From JBMYRH01 sp049602155 (GTDB lineage Bacteria > Myxococcota_A > UBA9042 > PHBI01 > JBMYRH01): DNA of 64,000 nt. The stretch spans positions 62,001 to 126,000 of the forward strand of contig JBMYRH010000013.1 of assembly GCA_049602155.1 (NCBI GenBank), written 5' to 3'. Positions 1 to 7,310 of the stretch are shown in pieces (positions within the stretch are counted from its first letter, which is position 1; each line of letters opens with the position of its first letter). The notes beneath the pieces are model-generated. The model was given only the letters and a program-made list of their open reading frames with translations, did not search any database and was not told where the DNA came from. Both the position numbers and the translations under genes were made by a program.

Positions 1-24
1 CGTTTGGTCTCACCTGCCTCTCTT

Positions 25-876
25 TTAGAAGAGGGGCAGCGTCTCCAGCACCATCGTGAAGAGCACGAGGTCGAAGGCGGTCAGCAACAAGAAGGTGGTG
101 AGCCAGACCCATTGGTTTGGGACGAGCTTCAGTAGCCACTCGATAGGTTGGCGTGTGAGTCCGCTGAGCACCGGGAAGGTCGTGTCGTAGGTCTTGTGAT
201 GGACCTGATGCACCGACGGCGGAATCAAGATGTGTCGTCGCTGGAGCCACTGAGCCCACTTGGGGCGGGTGCTGCTGTGAGCGTGTGACATGCGGTGGGC
301 GAACTGATTGACGTAGGCCCAGAAGAAGCCGACGCCCGCGACCATCAAGGCGAGCCGCGTCGGCCCCAGGATGGCGAAGAGGACCCCCGCCTTCATCGCA
401 AGCAGTGGGTTGAGATCGCCCCACACGTCGGTGAGCTTTCGCGAGGAGATGTCGTAGGCGAACGTGTGGTGCCACTGAAACTCGACGCAGGGGACACCCA
501 CGATGGGGAGGTTGCAGAAGGCGGGGTTGTCCAACACGACGTGGAGGACCCCACTGTAGAAGTCGATATAGAAATAGAGCGCCACCAAGGTGAACAGCAG
601 CGCGGGGACGCTCGGGGTCCACGCGATCCCCACCACGATGGTCGCCAAGACAGCGTAGACCAGTGGCTTGAATCGGTTCTGGTAGATGGTGTGATCGTTC
701 TCTGCGACCCAGGCCAGCTCGGCGCTCATCTCTTCGCCGCTCTCTCTGGCTCTCTCGATGCGATCGGTGACCTTCGCGTTGAGCCAGTCGTTCATGTTGT
801 CGAACTGGTCTTTACGCAGGTTGGGTCGCCGATTCTCGACGTCTAGAGGTGTATCAGTGCTCGCTATGCTCACCAT
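25..876 (-). CDS. CarF/TMEM189-type plasmanylethanolamine desaturase
   Basis: A 283-residue multi-pass membrane protein with the His-box pattern of the TMEM189/Kua/CarF lipid desaturase family. Visible are SGVLHVVLDNPA near residue 108, FQWHHTFAYD near 133, HRMSHAHSS near 193 and SVHQVHHKTYD near 222, separated by hydrophobic segments. In this family the histidines bind two irons that introduce the vinyl-ether bond turning plasmanyl into plasmenyl ethanolamine (plasmalogen). In Myxococcus the homologue CarF is needed for the singlet-oxygen/light response. Length matches the family (about 270-285 aa). The ATG at 876 is preceded by AAGGAT. No carotenoid or ECF sigma gene is next to it. The family is recognised from memory of the motifs; the plasmalogen role is inferred. 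Confidence 0.82.
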   Translation of the reverse strand: MVSIASTDTPLDVENRRPNLRKDQFDNMNDWLNAKVTDRIERARESGEEMSAELAWVAENDHTIYQNRFKPLVYAVLATIVVGIAWTPSVPALLFTLVALYFYIDFYSGVLHVVLDNPAFCNLPIVGVPCVEFQWHHTFAYDISSRKLTDVWGDLNPLLAMKAGVLFAILGPTRLALMVAGVGFFWAYVNQFAHRMSHAHSSTRPKWAQWLQRRHILIPPSVHQVHHKTYDTTFPVLSGLTRQPIEWLLKLVPNQWVWLTTFLLLTAFDLVLFTMVLETLPLF

Positions 877-1013
877 GGGGGATCCTTACGACCGGCATGC
901 CTAAGCGCCGTTTCGCCGGCGCAGTATAGGGAGATTCCGCTCGAAAGATAGGAGCCCGGCAGGTTAGCCCCCCTATCCGGCCCGAGAGAGGCCTTGGACT
1001 GTCTCGCAGTCTC

Positions 1014-2645
1014 TCATCGCGGGCCCTGGACGCGGTAGAGGCCCACGCGGAGCGAGGTGGCGCCTCCGTAGTAGCGAATCCAGACATCACCGTAGTTCTC
1101 CACGTCGCGCTCGAAGACGGGCTCGAGTTCAAAGCGCTCGTGTATCGCGGCGCACGCTGGGTGCATGTCATCGTCAAGCGGCGCTGGCACGCCAGGCGAA
1201 CGAAACTCTGCGTAGCACCGCATCCCCTGAAAGAAATAGGTCGCGACCCCGAACTCTGGCTCGTCGATAAAGTCATTGAGCGACCGGAGCACGCCATCGT
1301 TCGTTGGGGGGCGGAACAGGTAGTCTGGGAAGTGATAGTGGGTGAATCGGCTGTCTTGGCCCCTGTCGCGTCGATCACCCTCGCCGAGCCGCAGGAGCGT
1401 GAAGGGCGCATCGGTGGGGAGCGCCGCGCTGGCCTCTTGAATCAGCGCCTCCTCGGTGTGTTCGTTTGCCGGTGCCCAGAGCGCACTGGCGGTCGGGATG
1501 GCGCTCGCTAAGGCCACGGCGATCGGCACCCGGGCCAGGAGCTGAGGGCACCAGCGGGCGCGCCACATCTGTGCGGCCCCTGAGGCGCCGAGGAGCGTAA
1601 TGAAGAGCGCCCCCGGGACCTGGACACGGGCGATGTTCGCTTCGTCGAGATCGACGACGTAGAGGGTCAAGCTGATGAGGGCCGCCAAGGTCAGGGCGCC
1701 GAGCTTGATGCGCTGCCCGCGGCCAAGCAGCAGGGCGATGAGGCCAAGGGCGCTCACGGCGATGGGGAAGAGGTCTGGTCTGAGCGTGACGTTCCGCTCC
1801 CAGAGGACCATGCGAGGTAAGCGAGAGACCTCCTCCAGCTTCAAGCCCGGGAGGCTCGCGCGATCCGACAGTGTGTCCATCGCGTTGAGGATGTGGGCCA
1901 CATGAGGGAGGGTCAGCGCGATGATCACGAGCGCGGCGCTGACGAGGGCGAGGGTGGGCTTGAAGCGCGCCGCTGGCCACCCGGAGGCGATGGCGAACAG
2001 AGGGAGAGCGAGGGCGATGAGCAGCGGCATCTCGGGCCGAGCGATGGCGGCGAGCGTGAGCAGAGGGGTGGCCGCAGCGAGCAGGCTAAGGCGCCCTGAT
2101 CGGGCCCATGCATCGAGCAAGACCATGCTGGCGATGAACCACCAGAGGGTCGGGACGTTGTTCGCCTCGCTGACATCATTTCGTATGAAGAGTGGGGTCA
2201 AGGCGACGAGCCACGCGGCGATGACTCCGGCGCGGCCGTCGCGGAGCAGGCGCCCCGCCCATGCGCCCAAGAGCGGCAGCGTAAGGACCCCCACGGTCGC
2301 ATTAATGGCGATCATCGTCCGGTGGTCTGGGGAGGGGAGTACACCGAAGAGGGCGTGATAGAACGCCGTGGCCCCGACGCCATAGTGAGACAGCGGCAGC
2401 AAGGTCAGGGCGTGCTCGGTTTGTTTATAGCCGATGAAGATCATGGCCAAGAATGAGGGCGCGACCAACCACCTCAGGACGGCCCCGACCACCATGGCGC
2501 CCGCGATCCAGCGGCGCTCTCCGTGCGAGAGCCTCTGCCACGCGACGCGATAGGCGACCGGGAGGCAGACCATTGACAGCCCGAGGAGGACCAGCGCGAT
2601 CAGCACTTGGGCGAGCTCGAGGTCGGCTCCGCTGATGTTCATCAT
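1014..2645 (-). CDS. GT-C-type membrane glycosyltransferase-like protein
   Basis: A 543-residue integral membrane protein. About ten hydrophobic helices span residues 10-370, followed by a roughly 160-residue soluble C-terminal domain. This is the layout of PMT/ArnT-like GT-C glycosyltransferases, which use polyprenyl-phosphate sugars at the outer face of the inner membrane. Charged residues sit in an early loop (GYKQTEH near residue 70), where GT-C enzymes carry acidic catalytic residues, but I cannot assign the catalytic Asp/Glu with certainty. Its start overlaps the stop of the upstream TPR gene by 4 bp (ATGA), so the two are probably translationally coupled. Substrate unknown. Confidence 0.6.
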   Translation of the reverse strand: MMNISGADLELAQVLIALVLLGLSMVCLPVAYRVAWQRLSHGERRWIAGAMVVGAVLRWLVAPSFLAMIFIGYKQTEHALTLLPLSHYGVGATAFYHALFGVLPSPDHRTMIAINATVGVLTLPLLGAWAGRLLRDGRAGVIAAWLVALTPLFIRNDVSEANNVPTLWWFIASMVLLDAWARSGRLSLLAAATPLLTLAAIARPEMPLLIALALPLFAIASGWPAARFKPTLALVSAALVIIALTLPHVAHILNAMDTLSDRASLPGLKLEEVSRLPRMVLWERNVTLRPDLFPIAVSALGLIALLLGRGQRIKLGALTLAALISLTLYVVDLDEANIARVQVPGALFITLLGASGAAQMWRARWCPQLLARVPIAVALASAIPTASALWAPANEHTEEALIQEASAALPTDAPFTLLRLGEGDRRDRGQDSRFTHYHFPDYLFRPPTNDGVLRSLNDFIDEPEFGVATYFFQGMRCYAEFRSPGVPAPLDDDMHPACAAIHERFELEPVFERDVENYGDVWIRYYGGATSLRVGLYRVQGPR

Positions 2646-3997
2646 ACGTCGGTCGGAGCGCCGGCTTTACGTCGTTGGAGCCAAACCCCGAGGCCCAAGA
2701 TCAGCGCGGCGAAGAGCCCGACGAGCCCGACCCAACGGCTGAACGCTTGGGGTTTCGCGAGTGCCTGGGCCGTCTTTGAGGGCTCCGCGGGCGCGGGGAT
2801 GTGAGGCGCGACGGTGCCAGGGGTGTCAGACGCCAACGGATCGAAGATCTCCGCGAGCACCGCTTCACCAGCTTGCACGCGCTTCAGATAGTCTCGCATC
2901 GCTTGCACGCGCTGAATCTTCTCATCCGCAGCCCACCCGCCGGCCTCGGCGAATTTTCGCGTCATGATGAGGTAGGTCTCTAGGTCGTCGAGGGAGCGGG
3001 CGACGTCCGTCCTGTGGAAGATCTCGGCCCGGCAGTAGTACGCATCAGGGTCGTACTTAGCGATGGTGACGGCCTTCTCGATGAGGGGCTCAGCCTCGGC
3101 CTGATTGCCGAGTCGGTAGTGTGAGACCGCCAGATAGATGAAGACACGAGGCTCAAACTCAAGCGTGGGTCGCGTCTTATCGAGGAAGCGGATGGAGGTG
3201 GTGTAGAGCCGTCGCTTCTCTTCGTGGGTAGAGGCGATGTAGTGCGCTGAGTAGTGGGCGGCGACCCCGGCGACATACTGACTAAGGAGGTCGTCCGGCG
3301 CGGCCTCCGCTGCAGCCACGTACTCGGCGACCTTGGCCGAATTGGGCTTGGTGGGTGCGAGGTTGGCGACGACCATCCCTAGGACACCGCCGAAGCGGTT
3401 GTTCTCGCGCGCCAACTCTAAGAAGAGCACCAAGGCCTCCGCGTGCTTTTGCTCGCGGTAGAGGGCGGCCCCCGCCTCGAACATCTTCACGTGCCTTGGG
3501 TCTAGCGCTTGCGCCGGCGCCTCAGAGGTCTTGGGTGGGGTGGGCAGAAGGTGACTCTTGGCGGCTTGGTGGTCGCCTTTGACCTTCATCCAATACCAGC
3601 GCGCCTCGTTGGCGCGGATTCGCTCAGCGAGGGCCGTGATGAAGCCCTCTGGGAGCGGCCCCTTGTCACCCGGCGTCCGCGTCAGGACGAACTTCCCAGT
3701 GGTCGCGAGGATGTCGCCCGTGTGCTCGGGCGGATGGAGCATCAGTTCGACGGGGGTGCCCTTGGCTCCACAGCGGTAGGTGACTCGAATGACCGACTTC
3801 ACGACGGTCGCGGAGTCCAACTTGCAGCCGCCAGGGAAGACCACCTTGCCGACGCCGACCATCACCCCGAGTTGACGCTCTTGTCCTGGGGGTACGACAC
3901 GCTGAAACGTCTCCGCGTAGGCCACGCCTGTGAGGACAAACGCGGTCAGACCAACACTCAGCGCGCCATGGATCAGCCTGTTGTAGGAGCGGTTCAT
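2642..3997 (-). CDS. TPR-repeat periplasmic protein with C-terminal membrane anchor
   Basis: A 451-residue protein with an N-terminal signal peptide (hydrophobic stretch, then GVAYAETF near residue 27). A basic, roughly 140-residue N-terminal region follows, then helical TPR-like repeats across about 170-360 (for example SHYRLGNQAEAEPLIEKAV). A single C-terminal hydrophobic helix at about 425-443 is followed by QRRKAG, so the repeats should lie in the periplasm with a short cytoplasmic tail. It is the first gene of a two-gene unit and overlaps the GT-C gene by 4 bp, suggesting a scaffold partner for it. No enzymatic motif seen. Confidence 0.7.
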   Translation of the reverse strand: MNRSYNRLIHGALSVGLTAFVLTGVAYAETFQRVVPPGQERQLGVMVGVGKVVFPGGCKLDSATVVKSVIRVTYRCGAKGTPVELMLHPPEHTGDILATTGKFVLTRTPGDKGPLPEGFITALAERIRANEARWYWMKVKGDHQAAKSHLLPTPPKTSEAPAQALDPRHVKMFEAGAALYREQKHAEALVLFLELARENNRFGGVLGMVVANLAPTKPNSAKVAEYVAAAEAAPDDLLSQYVAGVAAHYSAHYIASTHEEKRRLYTTSIRFLDKTRPTLEFEPRVFIYLAVSHYRLGNQAEAEPLIEKAVTIAKYDPDAYYCRAEIFHRTDVARSLDDLETYLIMTRKFAEAGGWAADEKIQRVQAMRDYLKRVQAGEAVLAEIFDPLASDTPGTVAPHIPAPAEPSKTAQALAKPQAFSRWVGLVGLFAALILGLGVWLQRRKAGAPTDV

Positions 3998-4227
3998 GGC
4001 TCGGAGTGTAGCGGAGCCGTCGTTCCCTGTCTCTCACTCCTGCGTCGAAGGGGGCGTCACTGGGTCGATTCATCGCCCTCGGTGGCGCGCCCCCGACGGA
4101 CAGATTTGACCAACTTTTGTCACCTCGACTTTCACAAAAGGGGGGCTTCGCAGAAAAAAACGACGTGCTCGAGAAGGTGCCCAGGCGTCTGCGCAAAGAA
4201 TTTCGCAGCAGAGCCGCTGTGCGGTTT

Positions 4228-4249
4228 GAAACACGTTCGAAACACGTTC
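4228..4249. promoter_or_regulatory. Tandem 11-bp direct repeat (GAAACACGTTC x2), copy A
   Basis: Two exact, contiguous copies of GAAACACGTTC (4228-4238 and 4239-4249), so successive copies fall on the same face of the DNA helix. The pair begins 181 bp before the start of OMP copy A. A near-identical pair (GAAACACGTTC, then GAAACATGTTC) begins 184 bp before copy B. Conservation of sequence and distance in otherwise diverged flanks points to a protein-binding site. The regulator is unknown. Confidence 0.6.
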
Positions 4250-4294
4250 TAGTATAAGTCCGCAGAATGCCTCCGAAAAATGCCCATCCAACTA

Positions 4295-4323
4295 TTTGCA
4301 TTTCCGAGATCCGGGCCTAGCAT
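4295..4323 (+). promoter_or_regulatory. Candidate sigma-70 promoter of OMP copy A
   Basis: TTTGCA (4295-4300), a 17-bp spacer, then TAGCAT (4318-4323), followed by the block CGTCTTTG that is shared with copy B. The same arrangement, TTTTCA-N17-TAGGAT, lies at the equivalent place before copy B (5914-5942). Only four of six bases in each hexamer match consensus. The call rests mainly on conserved position and spacing between two diverged regions. Predicted leader about 80 nt. Confidence 0.45.
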
Positions 4324-4387
4324 CGCGCCGTCTTTGGAGACCCGAGACATTCCATAGAACTTCGGTCAGACGACACGAAGAGCAGCG

Positions 4388-5645
4388 GGTCAAGGAGGAA
4401 AAGGCACCATGAAGAAGCTAAACCAGATCCTTTTGAGCTTGTTGGTCATCTGTGCGACCGGCCCGATGGCCTTCGCTGGCGTCCAAGACGCGGCATCGAA
4501 CTACGATGTCCCGACTTACGACTCCATGCAGCTCAGCGTGCACGGGCACGATCTCTTCAGCTACGACGACACAGGCGCGCTGAACATCAACGTGGGCTCC
4601 AACTTCGTGATGGACAACCAAAGCCCGATGATGAACTTCGGCATCACCAACGAGCTGAAGATCGACGCAGGCATGGCAAACGCCGACGCCGACTTCTCCT
4701 TTAACCTGATGGACACTGCGGGCGTGAGCTATCAGCAGTTCTTGGGTGACTCCCGCGGGTTTAGCATCCGCGGTGATGTGGGCCTCGGCCTCGGCGTGGG
4801 CGACGCGACGTCGTTCGCCGCGGTGGTCCATGCAGGCGCTGCGTACGGCCGTATGGTCGACGCTCGCACGGTCGCTCAGGCCGCTGCGATGTTCGAGCTC
4901 CTCGAGCGTGAGGCGACTGACGAGGACCTCTTGAAGGTCGCTGAGATCATCGGTCAGCGCGCGTCCTACACCACCAACTACCGTGAGAACGGCCCGGTTG
5001 AGTTCTTCAAGGCCTTGGGCGAGGCGCTCGGCACGACCGACACCTTCACCCTCTTGAACGTGCTCGACAGCCCGATCTACAAGATCGGCAACCGCAACGC
5101 CGGTTGGGACGTGGGTGTTGACGTTGAGTTCGCCACGGGCGACCACGGCGGCGCTGGTGGCGAGGCACTGTCTCTGCACCAGAGCTTCAACCTCGGCATC
5201 TTGTTCTCGGACACGATGGGCCTGTGGGTGAAGGAGACCTTCGCGATGGGCCTCATGGCTGGCTACAGCGGTGGTGCAGTCGTGGGTGCGAGCGACATCG
5301 GTGAGATGGAGATGCGTGTGGGTGCTGAGGTCGGCCTCAACATGGACCACAGCATCCAGTGGAACTCCCAGGCTGTGGCGAACGTCGGCATGGCGATCCC
5401 GGACGGCGGCGACTTGGCCTTCAACTTCCAGTTGGGCCTTGAGAGCAACTACGCCCTCGGTACGGACATGATGTTCGGCGGCTACCTCGACTTCTGTGGC
5501 GGCGACGGCACGAACGCGAACTCCTACGACCGGTGCGTCGGTGACGGTGAGATCCACTACGGTGTGGGTCTGAACTTCACCTACATCATCCTCTAGTAGA
5601 GGCGAGGCCTCGCGCCTCGGTAGAACGATAAAAGGCCCCGGTGGA
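4388..5645 (+). repeat. Duplicated 1.26-kb unit, copy A (identical to 6009-7266)
   Basis: From GGTCAAGGAGGAAAAGGCA at 4388 through the CDS, the post-stop palindrome and the left arm of the terminator, this segment equals 6009-7266. I see only a CC/TT difference just before the ATG. The offset is 1621 bp. Identity ends at the terminator loop, where the second copy continues with the reverse complement. Upstream of 4388 the two copies are related but diverged. Confidence 0.92.
4409..5596 (+). CDS. Predicted outer-membrane beta-barrel protein, copy A
   Basis: A 395-residue protein with a clear signal peptide (KK start, hydrophobic core, cleavage near PMAFAG at residue 24). Alternating Gly/aromatic beta-strand-like segments follow, ending in an aromatic/hydrophobic C-terminal strand (LNFTYIIL), as in outer-membrane barrels. 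A central helical insert lies at about 150-215 (VAQAAAMFELLEREATDEDL). The RBS AAGGAGG is near perfect and codon choice is strongly biased, so high expression is likely. It is identical in protein and DNA to the gene at 6030-7217. A rho-independent terminator follows directly. I do not recognise the family; a porin-like or structural role is inference. Confidence 0.85.
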   Translation: MKKLNQILLSLLVICATGPMAFAGVQDAASNYDVPTYDSMQLSVHGHDLFSYDDTGALNINVGSNFVMDNQSPMMNFGITNELKIDAGMANADADFSFNLMDTAGVSYQQFLGDSRGFSIRGDVGLGLGVGDATSFAAVVHAGAAYGRMVDARTVAQAAAMFELLEREATDEDLLKVAEIIGQRASYTTNYRENGPVEFFKALGEALGTTDTFTLLNVLDSPIYKIGNRNAGWDVGVDVEFATGDHGGAGGEALSLHQSFNLGILFSDTMGLWVKETFAMGLMAGYSGGAVVGASDIGEMEMRVGAEVGLNMDHSIQWNSQAVANVGMAIPDGGDLAFNFQLGLESNYALGTDMMFGGYLDFCGGDGTNANSYDRCVGDGEIHYGVGLNFTYIIL

Positions 5646-5666
5646 TTTTCCACCGGGGCTTTTTTT
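5634..5666 (+). terminator. Rho-independent terminator after OMP copy A
   Basis: Stem CCCCGGTGG (5636-5644), loop ATTTT, stem CCACCGGGG (5650-5658), then C and seven T's (5660-5666). The stem-loop is the exact reverse complement of the one after copy B. Confidence 0.93.
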
Positions 5667-5774
5667 ATGGTGAGGAGACCCATCGCACCTGAGTGGCGCT
5701 TTACGGCTCACGGAGGGGTCAGCTCATCTGGTCAGACCTTCAATAGAGGTAAAACCCAAGGGAATCAGGCACCT

Positions 5775-5816
5775 GAAATGAATGACCATTCATTTCTGAG
5801 TGAATGTTCATTCATT
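5775..5816. promoter_or_regulatory. Two tandem TetR-type palindromic operators
   Basis: The first site is a perfect 10-2-10 inverted repeat: GAAATGAATG (5775-5784), AC, CATTCATTTC (5787-5796). The second has the perfect core TGAATG-TT-CATTCA (5801-5814), with weaker matches extending outward. Centres are 22 bp apart, two helical turns, so dimers would sit on the same face. TGAATG/CATTCA half-sites are typical of TetR-family repressors, including fatty-acid regulators. No tetR gene is in the window. No counterpart is seen before copy A. Confidence 0.7.
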
Positions 5817-5845
5817 TTCAAAACAGGGGACTAGCCTGTCGAATT

Positions 5846-5868
5846 GAAACACGTTCTGAAACATGTTC
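5846..5868. promoter_or_regulatory. Tandem GAAACAYGTTC direct repeat, copy B
   Basis: GAAACACGTTC (5846-5856), one T, then GAAACATGTTC (5858-5868). It begins 184 bp before the start of OMP copy B, matching the repeat pair before copy A. Likely the site of a regulator common to both genes. Confidence 0.6.
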
Positions 5869-5913
5869 ACGTTCAAGTTTGTGAAATGATTCAGGAAGGT
5901 GGGTTTATCTTTT

Positions 5914-5942
5914 TTTTCAAAAGTGACAGCCGGATTTAGGAT
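5914..5942 (+). promoter_or_regulatory. Candidate sigma-70 promoter of OMP copy B
   Basis: TTTTCA (5914-5919), a 17-bp spacer, TAGGAT (5937-5942), then GAGGCGTCTTTG as in copy A. The start codon is 88 bp past the -10, against 86 bp for copy A. The hexamers are weak; the argument is conserved placement. Confidence 0.45.
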
Positions 5943-6008
5943 CGAGGCGTCTTTGCAGATCTGTAACGGTCGTGCGTCAGCACGGTTGCTCGGGCGACCG
6001 ACGTGGCA

Positions 6009-7266
6009 GGTCAAGGAGGAAAAGGCATTATGAAGAAGCTAAACCAGATCCTTTTGAGCTTGTTGGTCATCTGTGCGACCGGCCCGATGGCCTTCGCTGG
6101 CGTCCAAGACGCGGCATCGAACTACGATGTCCCGACTTACGACTCCATGCAGCTCAGCGTGCACGGGCACGATCTCTTCAGCTACGACGACACAGGCGCG
6201 CTGAACATCAACGTGGGCTCCAACTTCGTGATGGACAACCAAAGCCCGATGATGAACTTCGGCATCACCAACGAGCTGAAGATCGACGCAGGCATGGCAA
6301 ACGCCGACGCCGACTTCTCCTTTAACCTGATGGACACTGCGGGCGTGAGCTATCAGCAGTTCTTGGGTGACTCCCGCGGGTTTAGCATCCGCGGTGATGT
6401 GGGCCTCGGCCTCGGCGTGGGCGACGCGACGTCGTTCGCCGCGGTGGTCCATGCAGGCGCTGCGTACGGCCGTATGGTCGACGCTCGCACGGTCGCTCAG
6501 GCCGCTGCGATGTTCGAGCTCCTCGAGCGTGAGGCGACTGACGAGGACCTCTTGAAGGTCGCTGAGATCATCGGTCAGCGCGCGTCCTACACCACCAACT
6601 ACCGTGAGAACGGCCCGGTTGAGTTCTTCAAGGCCTTGGGCGAGGCGCTCGGCACGACCGACACCTTCACCCTCTTGAACGTGCTCGACAGCCCGATCTA
6701 CAAGATCGGCAACCGCAACGCCGGTTGGGACGTGGGTGTTGACGTTGAGTTCGCCACGGGCGACCACGGCGGCGCTGGTGGCGAGGCACTGTCTCTGCAC
6801 CAGAGCTTCAACCTCGGCATCTTGTTCTCGGACACGATGGGCCTGTGGGTGAAGGAGACCTTCGCGATGGGCCTCATGGCTGGCTACAGCGGTGGTGCAG
6901 TCGTGGGTGCGAGCGACATCGGTGAGATGGAGATGCGTGTGGGTGCTGAGGTCGGCCTCAACATGGACCACAGCATCCAGTGGAACTCCCAGGCTGTGGC
7001 GAACGTCGGCATGGCGATCCCGGACGGCGGCGACTTGGCCTTCAACTTCCAGTTGGGCCTTGAGAGCAACTACGCCCTCGGTACGGACATGATGTTCGGC
7101 GGCTACCTCGACTTCTGTGGCGGCGACGGCACGAACGCGAACTCCTACGACCGGTGCGTCGGTGACGGTGAGATCCACTACGGTGTGGGTCTGAACTTCA
7201 CCTACATCATCCTCTAGTAGAGGCGAGGCCTCGCGCCTCGGTAGAACGATAAAAGGCCCCGGTGGA
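6009..7266 (+). repeat. Duplicated 1.26-kb unit, copy B
   Basis: Second copy of the segment at 4388-5645. The coding sequences carry no substitutions that I can find, which is unexpected given their diverged upstream regions. Confidence 0.92.
6030..7217 (+). CDS. Predicted outer-membrane beta-barrel protein, copy B
   Basis: Identical 395-residue product to the gene at 4409-5596: signal peptide, beta-rich body and C-terminal aromatic strand. An in-frame ATG at 6003 exists, but the ATG at 6030 is chosen because it lies 7-8 bp behind AAGGAGG and matches the start of copy A. This copy has extra palindromic operators 215-255 bp upstream that copy A lacks, so the two genes may deliver the same protein under different signals. 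Function not recognised. Confidence 0.85.
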   Translation: MKKLNQILLSLLVICATGPMAFAGVQDAASNYDVPTYDSMQLSVHGHDLFSYDDTGALNINVGSNFVMDNQSPMMNFGITNELKIDAGMANADADFSFNLMDTAGVSYQQFLGDSRGFSIRGDVGLGLGVGDATSFAAVVHAGAAYGRMVDARTVAQAAAMFELLEREATDEDLLKVAEIIGQRASYTTNYRENGPVEFFKALGEALGTTDTFTLLNVLDSPIYKIGNRNAGWDVGVDVEFATGDHGGAGGEALSLHQSFNLGILFSDTMGLWVKETFAMGLMAGYSGGAVVGASDIGEMEMRVGAEVGLNMDHSIQWNSQAVANVGMAIPDGGDLAFNFQLGLESNYALGTDMMFGGYLDFCGGDGTNANSYDRCVGDGEIHYGVGLNFTYIIL

Positions 7267-7287
7267 AAATCCACCGGGGCCTTTTTT
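7255..7287 (+). terminator. Rho-independent terminator after OMP copy B
   Basis: GGCCCCGGTGG (7255-7265), loop AAAAT, CCACCGGGGCC (7271-7281), then six T's (7282-7287). The hairpin core is the inversion of copy A's. The stem is 11 bp of Watson-Crick pairs here, against 10 bp plus a G-U pair in copy A. Confidence 0.93.
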
Positions 7288-7310
7288 GTTCTTAGCTCAA
7301 GCTGCGCGGC

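Larger units (their letters stand above)
3998..4408. other. Divergent intergenic region between TPR operon and OMP copy A
   Basis: A 411-bp gap between divergently transcribed genes, with no convincing ORF. It holds a 7-bp inverted repeat CTTTTGT/ACAAAAG (4114-4120 and 4134-4140, 13-nt spacer), the tandem GAAACACGTTC repeats at 4228-4249, the candidate promoter at 4295-4323 and a strong Shine-Dalgarno sequence before 4409. The inverted repeat could be an operator for either side; nothing in the sequence decides. Confidence 0.6.
5667..6029 (+). other. Intergenic control region of OMP copy B
   Basis: 363 bp without a gene. It contains two tandem palindromes (5775-5816), the GAAACAYGTTC pair (5846-5868), a candidate promoter (5914-5942) and the strong RBS before 6030. 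The GAAACAYGTTC pair and the promoter have diverged counterparts before copy A. The palindromes do not. Confidence 0.7.

Noticed and set aside
4114..4140. CTTTTGT/ACAAAAG inverted repeat as a terminator.
   Set aside because: It has a 13-nt loop, a short AT-rich stem and no T-tract in either transcription direction; it lies between divergent genes, so an operator is more likely.
4418..5683. A 421-codon open frame antisense to OMP copy A, repeated antisense to copy B (6039-7274).
   Set aside because: It has no RBS or signal peptide, runs into the terminator, and is explained by strong codon bias of the highly expressed sense genes.
4388..7266. Assembly duplication as the explanation for the two identical OMP genes.
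   Set aside because: The upstream regions are homologous but diverged and the terminator loop is inverted, which a simple assembly repeat would not produce. Long reads should still confirm it.
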